Assembly: GCA_910579105.1 (NCBI GenBank)
Contig: CAJTRT010000082.1
Location: 1-6,866 of the forward strand
DNA from: an uncultured Muribaculaceae bacterium
GTDB taxonomy: Bacteria; Bacteroidota; Bacteroidia; Bacteroidales; Muribaculaceae
DNA: 6,866 nucleotides
Direction: 5' to 3'
Numbering within the stretch: position 1 is the first letter of the stretch; every line of letters begins with the position of its first letter. Below the pieces are notes generated by a model that did not search any database, was not told the DNA's origin, and saw only the letters and a list, made by a program, of their open reading frames with translations. Position numbers and translations under genes: made by a program. Positions 1 through 6,783 of the stretch are shown piece by piece.

Positions 1-16
1 TGGAATCAGTCCTAAT

Positions 17-34
17 TTTTTGAGACCTCAAAAA
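17..34. repeat. AT-rich inverted repeat upstream of the large adhesin gene
   Basis: TTTTTGAG (17-24) and CTCAAAAA (27-34) are perfect 8-base inverted arms around a two-base centre, 41 bases before the ATG at 75. It could be an operator, a 5' leader hairpin, or the weak end of a terminator for a gene left of the window; GTTTTAT follows the right arm. The stem is AT-rich, so termination by it alone is doubtful. The window edge hides the rest of the regulatory region. Confidence 0.4.
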
Positions 35-74
35 GTTTTATCGGACAGCAATAACTAATTATACAATCAACAGT

Positions 75-3000
75 ATGAGAAACTCTATTTTGGCCGCGTC
101 TGTGGTTATGGCCGGGGCGTTGACGGTTGTCGCCGCCGGGTTCGGACAGCGGCGGATCGAGCCGAGGTTTACGGAACCATATCTTCCGCATCCCGATTTT
201 TCCGCCAAGGGAATCTACACGGCTCCGGTGTTCGCCGTCCCGCAAGAGGCTCCCGCGGAAGCCGGTGCGGAACCCCTCTACGGCAACGTGATCTATTCAA
301 CGCTGTGGTCACAGAGCGAGACTCGGATGGGCATATACGAATTTCCCACCACTGGCGTTCCCGAAGCGCTGGCACCGGTGGTTACCGGCAGCTTCCAGTT
401 CTACGGCAACGGCGGCTCTGTCTACACCGGGGAGGAATATTATGTGGTGAACTATATGTTCGCAGAAGGTTCCCCGCTTCCCATACCGGTTATCTACACC
501 TACGATACCGACACCTGGCAACGCACCGGCGAGACCGATGCCGACCTCTCGGCAATCTCGCTCTGCATGACCTACGACGAAATGACCGAGAAAATCTACG
601 GATGCTTCTTCAACGAGTCGGGCACGGGATTCAATTTCGCCTCCTTTGATCCCTCGCAGGGAAGATCCTCCAAAATCCGCGCGATTGACAAGGAATGGAA
701 TGCGTGCGCGGCGTCACCCGCGGGTGTCCTTTACGCGATAGACCTCAACGGCGCGCTCTACACCGTCGACAAGGCCAACGGCGCCCAGACTTATGTGGGC
801 GACACCGGCCTGCGCCCCGCGCAGATGTCGTCGGCCGCGTTCAACCCTATGACTGGCGTGCTCTATTATGTCTGCTGCCCCTCGGTAGGCAATTCCGCAC
901 TCTACAAGATTGACCCCGTCTCGGCCGAGGCCACGCTGTTATACAAACTGCCCGGCGGCGAGGGCGTGACGGGACTGTTCATCCGCCGGCCGGCCTCTTC
1001 GACAGAGGCGCCGGCCGCGGTAGGAAATTTAAAGGCTGAATTCCCCGAAGGGTCGCTGAGCGGCACGGTGTCGTTTGATATGCCCACCTCGACCTACGCC
1101 GGAGACCCTGTTTCCGGTATGCTCGGATACAAAGTGACACTCAACGGCACTATGATCGAGAATGATGTGGCGGAAGCTGGAAGCCACGTCTCGGTGCCTG
1201 TAACCGTCGAGACCCCCGGAAACTACCGCGTGGAGGTAGAGCCGACATCCGACAAGGGGAGCGGTGTCAAGGCCGTGCTCAGCCTCTTCATCGGTGTCGA
1301 CAAGCCGGCCCTGGTCAGCGATGTGAGGCTGACCGCCGACGGCAACGACCACTACACCGTAAACTGGCCGGCCGTGATCGTAGGTGTGAACGGCGGGTAC
1401 ATCGATGCCGCCAATGTGGCATACACGGTGAAGCGGTATTCCAAGAGCGGGGTTGAGACAGTCGCCAGCGGGATCCGGGAGAACACGTTCGCCGAGACAT
1501 ACAAACTTCCCGCCGGCGCCGGCTCGCTGAGCTACGGCGTCAGCGCTACCGTGGCCGGCGAGACAACCGCCGAGACGCGGTCCAACGTGATTGTGATCGG
1601 ACAGGTCACCCCGCCGTATTTCGAGAGTTTCGGCGATTCCTACCAGTCGCAGCAGGGCTATGACGACTACACGGTCATCGACTCGAACGGCGACGGCAAG
1701 ACATGGGGCGCCTACAACACCAAGTTCTTCCTCAACTGCTGGGCTGCGAAATATGATTCGAAAAATCCCAAAGACGACTGGCTGATAACCCCGCCGATGT
1801 ATCTCGAAGGGGGCAAGCAGTATGACTTCTCTTTCAAGGCGTGCTCTTATTCCGACCGGTATACCGAGGAGTTCGAGGTGGGATTCGGCACCGAGCCGAC
1901 AGCCGCCGGAATGGCAACGACAATAATGCCCCGGCAGACGCTCGCCACCCCGACTGGCGAACCGCGCGAGTTCAAGGCGAGTGCCATGGTTCCCGCCGAC
2001 GGGGTGTATTATTTCGGCATTCACGCTGTTTCCGAAGCCGATAAGTTCTATATCTTCGTTGATGACATAGCGGTGTCGGCCCCGCGCAGCGCCGCGGTGC
2101 CCGCCGCTCCGTCAGATTTCGCCGTACGCCGCTACACTGACGGCACAACCCGCGCCGAGCTGTCGTTCACGCTTCCAGAGAGGAATATCGACGGCACCCC
2201 GATTGACGCTATCACCAGCCTGGAGATCCGCCGCGACGGGCTTCGCCTGGTAACCCTTACCAGCGACCTGGTTCCCGGGCAGGCCAAAACCTATACCGAT
2301 GACGACCGTCTGCTGATCCGTGGCAAGCACGTCTACACCATAGCCGCCTCCAATGCCACCGGGCGCGGCAACGAGGCCACGGCAGAAGCGTATGTGGGCA
2401 TTGCCCGGGCGGAGCCGGTTCCCGACGTGCGCGCGGCGCTTACCGCCAACGAGGGCGAAGTGGCTGTAACCTGGGGCACCCCGTCGCTCGATGTCAACGG
2501 CGAGGCGGTCAATACCGACCTTATGACCTACACGGTGCTCTCCTCCGACGAGTTTGGCAATGTGATCGAAGTGGCTTCCGGCCTCAAGGCCAACGAATTT
2601 ATCCACCAGGCGGTGGAGGAAGGCGTTGAGCAGCGGTTCGCGACTTACGCCGTCACGGCCGTTATCGGCGACCTTATGTCGAGCGCCTCTGTAAGCAACA
2701 TCGTGGTGCCTGGAGCGCCCTACCGCATGCCGTACACCGAGAGCTTCCCGGGGCACACGGCATCGCACATAATGGGCAGCGACACCGACAGCGAGGTTGG
2801 CGCGCAATGGGGTTTCTACAAGGACGACACTTTCGAGGAAATCTCCTCGCAGGACGGCGACGACGGTTTCATCGGATTCCAGGCAAAGAACGTGGGAGCT
2901 CATTCAGGCCTCCTGTCCGGAAAAATACGGATCGAGGGCGAGAATCCGACGCTGTCGTTCTACTATGTCATGATGAGCCAGAAGGACGACAATGTGTATG

Positions 3001-4568
3001 ACGTGGTTGTCACCTGCGAAGGCAAGAGCGCCATCGAGGCCTCGTTCACAAATAAGGATTCCGCAAGCCCGCAATACAGCTGGGTGCGCGCCGAGGTGCC
3101 TCTCGGGAAGTACGCCGGCAAGGATATCCAGTACGCGGTATGGGTTACATGCAACGGCGTGAGCCGCGCCATGTTCGACAATTTCCGAATCAACAACCAG
3201 TTTGACCATAACCTCGCCGCGGTAGGCTTCGAGGGTTCAGCGGTATTCACTGCCGACACCGACAGCCGGATTGTAGCCGCGGTCGAGAACCTTGGCCGAA
3301 ATGACGCAGCCGGTTACTCCGTAGAGCTGCTCGTCGACGGGAGGAGCGTGGCCGCCGCAGAAGGTCCCGCGCTCCGTCCGCTTGAAAAGGGCACAGTGGC
3401 GTTCAGCCACCGGTTCAGCATACAGTCGCCGGAGAATGTGCGCCTCAGCGCCCGTATCAACTACACTGCCGACCAGTATGCCGCCGACGATGTCTCGGCA
3501 GAGACAATGGCAAGCATCATAATGCCGGACTTTCCCGCGCCCGCGGATCCTACCGCGAGGTTTGCCGAGGGCAACGGCGTGGAGCTTTGCTGGACGGCGA
3601 CTCCCGCGCAGCACATACAGCCGGTTGCCGTCAGCGAAAGTTTCGAGAGCTACGCCCCGTGGGCGAAGACCGGTATCGGTGAGTGGCTGTCGATCGACCG
3701 CGACGGCGAGCGCCGCGCCCAGATGGAGCAGATTGACTTTCCTGTGGGCAGTGAGCCTCTGGCGTTCTTCGTGCTCGACCGCATGCAGATCGATCCGATG
3801 TACCGCGCCGGTTTCGCCCCGCGCTCGGGCGACAAGGTGATGGCCAACCTTCCCATCAACGGGAGCGCCACCAACACAGTCGACGACTGGCTGGTGTCGC
3901 CGCAGCTCCTGGGCAAGCCGCAAATCGTCAGCTTCTATGCCCGCAGCTACAACTCGGCATATCCCGAAACATTCGAAATCTGGGTTTCGGAAACCGACCG
4001 GGCTCCCGAATCGATGAAACGTGTGGCACGTTACAACAACATCGCCGACACCTGGACCCGTTACGAGTTTGATGTTGACGCTGAGGCGCGCTACTTCGCC
4101 ATACGCTGCGTGTCCAACAACATGTTCCTGCTGCTGCTCGACGATTTCTCGTTCTACGCCAAGAACGGCTCGGTGAACCTCGCCACACTGCGGGGTTACA
4201 ACGTCTACCGCGACGGGCGCCTCATTACTCCCGAGCCGGTGTCCGCCACCACCTTCCACGACCCCGAGGGAGGATCCTGCTGGTACACCGTGACCGCCGT
4301 GTATGACCGGGGCGAGTCGCGCCCCTCGGCTGCCGTCAACCCCGATCCCGCAGGCATTGACACCGTCGAGGCTCCCGGCGCTGAAATCTACGTCGATGGC
4401 AATGACATAGTGATCGGCGGCGCGTCCGGCCGTCACATAAGCGTATACGCCGCCGACGGCAGCACCGTCTACACCGGCCAGGGCGCGGCGGCGACCCGCG
4501 TCCGCGTCCCATCGGGCGTGTACATCGTCTCTGTCGGCCAGACTGTCACCAAGGTCGCCGTCAGGTAG
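75..4568 (+). CDS. Large secreted multidomain adhesin-like protein (beta-propeller, Fn3, choice-of-anchor J) with T9SS-like sorting domain
   Basis: This is a 1497-residue exported protein, probably surface-attached or released; its ligand is unknown. An in-frame TGA at 21-23 with no other ATG between fixes the start. Residues 1-25 are a signal peptide (short basic end, then an Ala/Val-rich core). Residues 67-305 show propeller-like repeats (GVLYAIDLNGALYTVDKANG, later GVLYYVCC and ALYKIDP). Fn3/Ig-like segments follow at about 311-405, 410-508, 674-774 and 780-878. Choice-of-anchor J (cleaved-adhesin or MAM-like) domains lie at about 512-669 (FESF, DDWLITPPM, FVDDIAV), 884-1041 (YTESFPG, MFDNFRI) and 1186-1361 (ESFESY, DDWLVSPQL, LLDDFSF). 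A CARDB-like domain spans about 1044-1145. Residues 1424-1497 resemble a type A T9SS C-terminal domain (ISVYAADGSTVY, PSGVYIVSVG, terminal KVAVR). No enzymatic motif is evident. T9SS export is inferred from family knowledge; domain borders are judged by eye. The gene is intact and GC-rich, with no frameshift. Confidence 0.9.
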   Translation: MRNSILAASVVMAGALTVVAAGFGQRRIEPRFTEPYLPHPDFSAKGIYTAPVFAVPQEAPAEAGAEPLYGNVIYSTLWSQSETRMGIYEFPTTGVPEALAPVVTGSFQFYGNGGSVYTGEEYYVVNYMFAEGSPLPIPVIYTYDTDTWQRTGETDADLSAISLCMTYDEMTEKIYGCFFNESGTGFNFASFDPSQGRSSKIRAIDKEWNACAASPAGVLYAIDLNGALYTVDKANGAQTYVGDTGLRPAQMSSAAFNPMTGVLYYVCCPSVGNSALYKIDPVSAEATLLYKLPGGEGVTGLFIRRPASSTEAPAAVGNLKAEFPEGSLSGTVSFDMPTSTYAGDPVSGMLGYKVTLNGTMIENDVAEAGSHVSVPVTVETPGNYRVEVEPTSDKGSGVKAVLSLFIGVDKPALVSDVRLTADGNDHYTVNWPAVIVGVNGGYIDAANVAYTVKRYSKSGVETVASGIRENTFAETYKLPAGAGSLSYGVSATVAGETTAETRSNVIVIGQVTPPYFESFGDSYQSQQGYDDYTVIDSNGDGKTWGAYNTKFFLNCWAAKYDSKNPKDDWLITPPMYLEGGKQYDFSFKACSYSDRYTEEFEVGFGTEPTAAGMATTIMPRQTLATPTGEPREFKASAMVPADGVYYFGIHAVSEADKFYIFVDDIAVSAPRSAAVPAAPSDFAVRRYTDGTTRAELSFTLPERNIDGTPIDAITSLEIRRDGLRLVTLTSDLVPGQAKTYTDDDRLLIRGKHVYTIAASNATGRGNEATAEAYVGIARAEPVPDVRAALTANEGEVAVTWGTPSLDVNGEAVNTDLMTYTVLSSDEFGNVIEVASGLKANEFIHQAVEEGVEQRFATYAVTAVIGDLMSSASVSNIVVPGAPYRMPYTESFPGHTASHIMGSDTDSEVGAQWGFYKDDTFEEISSQDGDDGFIGFQAKNVGAHSGLLSGKIRIEGENPTLSFYYVMMSQKDDNVYDVVVTCEGKSAIEASFTNKDSASPQYSWVRAEVPLGKYAGKDIQYAVWVTCNGVSRAMFDNFRINNQFDHNLAAVGFEGSAVFTADTDSRIVAAVENLGRNDAAGYSVELLVDGRSVAAAEGPALRPLEKGTVAFSHRFSIQSPENVRLSARINYTADQYAADDVSAETMASIIMPDFPAPADPTARFAEGNGVELCWTATPAQHIQPVAVSESFESYAPWAKTGIGEWLSIDRDGERRAQMEQIDFPVGSEPLAFFVLDRMQIDPMYRAGFAPRSGDKVMANLPINGSATNTVDDWLVSPQLLGKPQIVSFYARSYNSAYPETFEIWVSETDRAPESMKRVARYNNIADTWTRYEFDVDAEARYFAIRCVSNNMFLLLLDDFSFYAKNGSVNLATLRGYNVYRDGRLITPEPVSATTFHDPEGGSCWYTVTAVYDRGESRPSAAVNPDPAGIDTVEAPGAEIYVDGNDIVIGGASGRHISVYAADGSTVYTGQGAAATRVRVPSGVYIVSVGQTVTKVAVR

Positions 4569-4593
4569 CCCATCATCGGTTCTGAACCATTAT

Positions 4594-4616
4594 TTGCGGA
4601 GCAAAGCGCTTCGCAA
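4594..4616. repeat. Small GC-rich palindrome, possibly an interspersed repeat unit
   Basis: TTGCGGAGC (4594-4602) and GCTTCGCAA (4608-4616) form a 9-bp stem with one G-U pair and a five-base loop, starting 25 bases after the stop of the large gene. The arm continues into TGAC, so the reverse strand reads GTCATTGCGAAGCGC. This resembles the short palindromic repeats scattered between genes in many bacterial genomes. Only one copy is in the window, so its status as a repeat is inference. Confidence 0.4.
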
Positions 4617-4646
4617 TGACTGACCGAATCCTCCTATCCGGGTATA

Positions 4647-4686
4647 AAAAGGCGCTGTGTCTAAGAAATAAGACACAGCGCCTTTT
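4647..4686. terminator. Bidirectional Rho-independent terminator between convergent genes
   Basis: AAAAGGCGCTGTGTCT (4647-4662) and AGACACAGCGCCTTTT (4671-4686) are perfect 16-base inverted arms around the eight-base loop AAGAAATA. The T-rich end on the + strand (TTTTCTT) serves the large gene, and the A run on the left serves the leftward lipoprotein gene. It lies 18 bases beyond the lipoprotein stop and 78 bases beyond the stop of the large gene. Confidence 0.92.
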
Positions 4687-4704
4687 CTTGTGATGACGGG
4701 TGGG

Positions 4705-5106
4705 TTATAGTTCGTCGTTGGAGTAGAGGATTATGGCTTCCTCGCCGCTGTCGTTCCCCTTGTAGACGATTTTGTAGCCGCGTCCGGTCTTTTTCACCAG
4801 TTCGGTGAACTTGCGGTTGGCGGGATTGTGGACGACTGTCTGCGAGAGCTGGGCCTTGGTCTCGTCGAGCGCGCCCTGGAGGTCGGCCATATCGATCGCC
4901 TCCTCGTCGATGAGGTAGTTGTAGATCACATACTCGTCGTCGAAGTCGAGCGACATCTTGTCGATTCCGGGCATCTTCTGGTTCTCGACCTGCTTGTTTA
5001 TTTCCTCGACGGCTTTCGCGAGGCCGGCGTCCTTACTCCCGCAGGATGTCATGATGGCGACCATGGCGGCTATCGCCAGGCACATCACATAGCGCATTGC
5101 TTTCAT
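4705..5106 (-). CDS. Small secreted lipoprotein of unknown function (133 aa)
   Basis: The protein opens with a lipoprotein signal: a basic start (MKAMR), a hydrophobic core at about 7-19 and a lipobox ending in Cys22 (IMTSC). It is therefore expected to be lipidated and held in the inner or outer membrane. The residues after Cys22 (GSKDAG) only partly resemble the charged lipoprotein export signal of Bacteroidetes, so surface display is uncertain. The mature part is acidic and mixed: a helical segment (KAVEEINKQVENQ, about 31-43), a strand-like DDEYVIYNYLIDEE (about 56-69), a second helix (about 74-90) and a C-terminal segment (YKIVYKGNDSGEEAIILYSN) that looks like paired beta strands. I do not recognise the family. 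A promoter candidate lies in the 70-base gap before it, and a strong terminator follows, so it is probably transcribed alone or also by read-through from lplA. Confidence 0.85.
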   Translation of the reverse strand: MKAMRYVMCLAIAAMVAIMTSCGSKDAGLAKAVEEINKQVENQKMPGIDKMSLDFDDEYVIYNYLIDEEAIDMADLQGALDETKAQLSQTVVHNPANRKFTELVKKTGRGYKIVYKGNDSGEEAIILYSNDEL

Positions 5107-5138
5107 ATGCTTTTAAATTATTGGATAGGTTTGTGGCG

Positions 5139-5169
5139 CGAAATTAGCAAAAAACGCATTGGCAGCAAA
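5139..5169 (-). promoter_or_regulatory. Bacteroidetes-type promoter for the lipoprotein gene
   Basis: Read leftward, a -33 box TTTG (5169-5166) is followed after 19 bases by TAATTTCG (5146-5139), one base off the TAnnTTTG -7 consensus of the Bacteroidetes primary sigma factor. Start of transcription would fall near 5132, giving a leader of about 25 bases before the ATG at 5106. The leader is AT-rich and has no Shine-Dalgarno sequence. The promoter lies just past the lplA stop codon. Confidence 0.6.
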
Positions 5170-5176
5170 AACAAAA

Positions 5177-6187
5177 TCAGCGGGCCGCGAGAATCAGGTC
5201 GGCGAGTGCGTCGCTGGTCAGGCCGGTGATTACCGATGGCACGTCGATCGTGGCGAGGGCGGTCGAGAGTGATTGCCGGTCGAGGGCTACGCCGACAAGT
5301 GGCCGCAGGACCGCATCCAGGTCGCCGGTAAGGAAGAAGTCACCTTGAAGGTTGATAGCGGCGATGGTGTTCTCGGGCGTGGCACGGAGTGTGACGAGAA
5401 ATTCGCCCACGCCTTCGACGCGCCGCGGCACCCGTGCGGATTGGGGATGGGTGTGATCGCCGCTATGGCCGTAGATCCATTCCGGCTCGAAGTAGGGGTC
5501 GGCCATGTGGTCTATTTCAGCCACGTCGTCTTCTGTAAGGAGCAGGCGGCGGTCGGCGCAGAAATGGCTGACGAGGTGCCGGTCGAGTTGGTCGCGGGTC
5601 AGGCCGGGGAGGTATTCGCGCAAGGTGGTGACGCGTGAGCGCACCGATTCCACCCCCTTGGCCTCGAGTTTCCCGCGCGACGGGGTGAGCGCCAGGCTCA
5701 TCGTCGCGGGGTCGGAATCGAGGAGCATCGTGCCGTGGACTATGCTCCTCGCCGGAGGTATGCGCAGGAAGGAGTTGCCGCTGACTTTGCGGCCTTCGAT
5801 GGTTATGTCGTTGCGCCCGGAGACTTCGGCCGGAATGCCGAGGTCGCGGAGCGCGCCGGCCACCATGCCGCAGTAACGGGCGAAAGTCGCCGGCACGTCG
5901 GCCGACGAGGCCACCATGCAGAGCATGAGGTTGTCGGCGTCGGCATAGACGCATCCGCCGCCGCTTTTGCGGCGATAGAACTCAATCCCTTTTTCGCGGC
6001 AGTAGGGGAGGTTTACCTCTGCTTCGATGATCTGGTGTCGGCCGAAAATGACCGTCGGGCCCACGGCCCAGGTGAAGAAATACTCGCCGGAATAGTTGCG
6101 GGCCAGGTATTCCTCCATGGCCAGGAACCACGGCAGGTGCCGCCCTTCGGCGGCTCCCGCGGGAAGTACGGGATGAATCAGACGCAT
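5177..6187 (-). CDS. lplA: Lipoate-protein ligase A
   Basis: The enzyme activates lipoate with ATP to lipoyl-AMP and transfers it to a lysine of lipoyl domains: E2 subunits of 2-oxoacid dehydrogenases and glycine-cleavage H protein. It acts in the cytoplasm in lipoate salvage. At 336 residues it matches E. coli LplA in length. Visible motifs are PWFLAMEEYL (19-28), the lipoate/AMP-binding loop RRKSGGGCVYAD (72-83), GRNDITIEGRKVSG (124-137) with presumed catalytic Lys134, HGTMLL (151-156) and KGVESVRSRVTTLREYLPG (177-195). A small C-terminal accessory domain follows (about 255-336, with INLQGDFF). The E. coli FHD after the glycine loop is YAD here, which I take to be normal variation. The start gives the expected spacing to PWFLAMEEYL. 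The gene ends in TGA. Lipoyl-domain partners are not in the window. Its own promoter candidate lies upstream. Confidence 0.95.
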   Translation of the reverse strand: MRLIHPVLPAGAAEGRHLPWFLAMEEYLARNYSGEYFFTWAVGPTVIFGRHQIIEAEVNLPYCREKGIEFYRRKSGGGCVYADADNLMLCMVASSADVPATFARYCGMVAGALRDLGIPAEVSGRNDITIEGRKVSGNSFLRIPPARSIVHGTMLLDSDPATMSLALTPSRGKLEAKGVESVRSRVTTLREYLPGLTRDQLDRHLVSHFCADRRLLLTEDDVAEIDHMADPYFEPEWIYGHSGDHTHPQSARVPRRVEGVGEFLVTLRATPENTIAAINLQGDFFLTGDLDAVLRPLVGVALDRQSLSTALATIDVPSVITGLTSDALADLILAAR

Positions 6188-6224
6188 AATCAGACGCGCC
6201 GGGCGTTTTTCAGTCCCGGCGTGC

Positions 6225-6255
6225 CGAAGTTACGAATAATCCAGCTAACCGCAAG
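6225..6255 (-). promoter_or_regulatory. Candidate promoter for lplA
   Basis: Read leftward, CTTG (6255-6252, three of four bases of the -33 box) is followed after 19 bases by TAACTTCG (6232-6225, one base off TAnnTTTG). The ATG at 6187 is 37 bases beyond the -7 box. The -33 box sits right at the end of the upstream 83-residue gene. It is weaker than the other two promoter candidates, but its spacing and its TTCG variant match those at 5139-5169. Confidence 0.45.
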
Positions 6256-6257
6256 AA

Positions 6258-6509
6258 TTATCTTTTATTCCCCCGGTTTTCCGCCTTGCGGCGCTCGGCG
6301 CGCCGGTGTGCTTTCTCGGCCAGCAGGGCTACCGCGGCGGCCTCAGCCTCTTTTTTGGCTCGGGTTTCCACCTTTTTCACGCGTGACTCCTCCCTGCGCC
6401 TGGCGTTTGCCTTGACGCGTTTCTCGCGGGCCGCCGTGATGCCCACCCCGAGGCTCATTCCGAGCAGCACGATGCCCGCTATGCCCAGTATTCTCTCTAC
6501 AAGTCTCAT
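6258..6509 (-). CDS. Small basic membrane-anchored protein of unknown function (83 aa)
   Basis: There is one hydrophobic segment at about residues 7-26 (ILGIAGIVLLGMSLGVGITA). The rest (28-83) is extremely rich in Lys, Arg, Glu and Ala, with no Pro and few hydrophobic residues, as expected for a long charged helix or coiled coil. The strong positive charge after the membrane segment predicts a cytoplasmic C-terminus by the positive-inside rule (inference). The hydrophobic part could also be read as an uncleaved signal anchor. I recognise no family. An ORF of this kind could be spurious, but the sharp split into a membrane segment and a charged helix, and its place in line with lplA, favour a real gene. 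No convincing -33/-7 pair was found upstream of its ATG. Confidence 0.6.
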   Translation of the reverse strand: MRLVERILGIAGIVLLGMSLGVGITAAREKRVKANARRREESRVKKVETRAKKEAEAAAVALLAEKAHRRAERRKAENRGNKR

Positions 6510-6746
6510 ATTTTCTGTCGTTAGGTTGCTTTATAAGGGATAAACATTCGCCGATACCGCTCTGTTTCGGAAAAAAGTGTTAAATTTTCGCTATGGAAAA
6601 GATTGGTAGTCCGAATAATTGAATGGCTGGGTGATGGAATTCATTTTATTTCAAAAAAAATGATTGAATACAGCCGCATTAAAATTGATTGCGATTATGC
6701 TCAATCCGCAATTTTTGTGATTTTTGAATTCGCTTTTTCGGAATAG
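6510..6746. other. AT-rich intergenic region without a supported gene
   Basis: This stretch separates the leftward cluster from a rightward transcript. It is far richer in A and T than its neighbours and has runs of A at 6653-6660 and of T near 6713-6717. I see only very short open frames, one hairpin (listed separately) and no repeat array. It probably contains regulatory DNA for both directions. Confidence 0.6.
6688..6717 (+). terminator. Hairpin followed by a T tract, possible weak terminator or operator
   Basis: ATTGCGATT (6688-6696) pairs with AATC and GCAAT (6703-6712, with C6707 bulged) around the six-base loop ATGCTC, giving a 9-bp stem. TTTTTGTG and more T bases follow directly. The layout is that of a modest Rho-independent terminator on the + strand, but no rightward gene precedes it here. 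It lies 34 bases before the -33 box at 6747, so an operator role is also possible. Confidence 0.3.
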
Positions 6747-6778
6747 TTTGGAGGAGCGAAAAATAATCGCTATCTTTG
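6747..6778 (+). promoter_or_regulatory. Strong Bacteroidetes-type promoter, rightward
   Basis: TTTG (6747-6750) and TATCTTTG (6771-6778) match the -33 and -7 consensus of the Bacteroidetes primary sigma factor exactly, with a 20-base spacer. Transcription should begin near 6784. It is the best promoter in the window and points to a rightward gene or RNA beyond the edge. Confidence 0.75.
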
Positions 6779-6783
6779 CGACC

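Noticed and set aside
13..20. TAATTTTT as a -7 box for the large gene
   Set aside because: It matches seven of eight consensus bases, but any -33 box would be left of the window, and it overlaps the inverted repeat at 17-34. It cannot be supported from this sequence.
1029..2024. Long open frame on the minus strand within the large gene (331 aa)
   Set aside because: It lies opposite a gene with clear domains. Long antisense frames are expected in GC-rich coding DNA, and its translation shows no domain or compositional sense.
3237..4436. Long open frame on the minus strand (399 aa)
   Set aside because: This is an antisense shadow of the C-terminal part of the large gene, where the + strand encodes recognisable CARDB-like, J and Fn3 domains.
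4828..5229. 133-residue frame on the plus strand opposite the lipoprotein gene
   Set aside because: The minus strand encodes a lipobox-bearing signal sequence with a promoter and a terminator in the right places. The plus frame crosses the intergenic gap and has no features.
5939..5974. Change of FHD to YAD after the glycine-rich loop of LplA as a sign of an inactive enzyme
   Set aside because: The glycine loop, the presumed catalytic lysine in GRKVSG, HGTMLL and the C-terminal domain are all intact, so loss of function is not indicated.
5735..6415. 226-residue frame on the plus strand across lplA and the small gene
   Set aside because: It crosses two leftward genes and the gap between them. 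LplA motifs on the other strand settle the coding strand.
6660..6746. A 28-codon frame, ATG at 6660 to TAG at 6744, in the AT-rich gap
   Set aside because: Composition is that of the intergenic DNA, there is no promoter or ribosome-binding signal in front, the hairpin at 6688-6717 lies inside it, and it abuts the -33 box at 6747. Chance is the simplest explanation.
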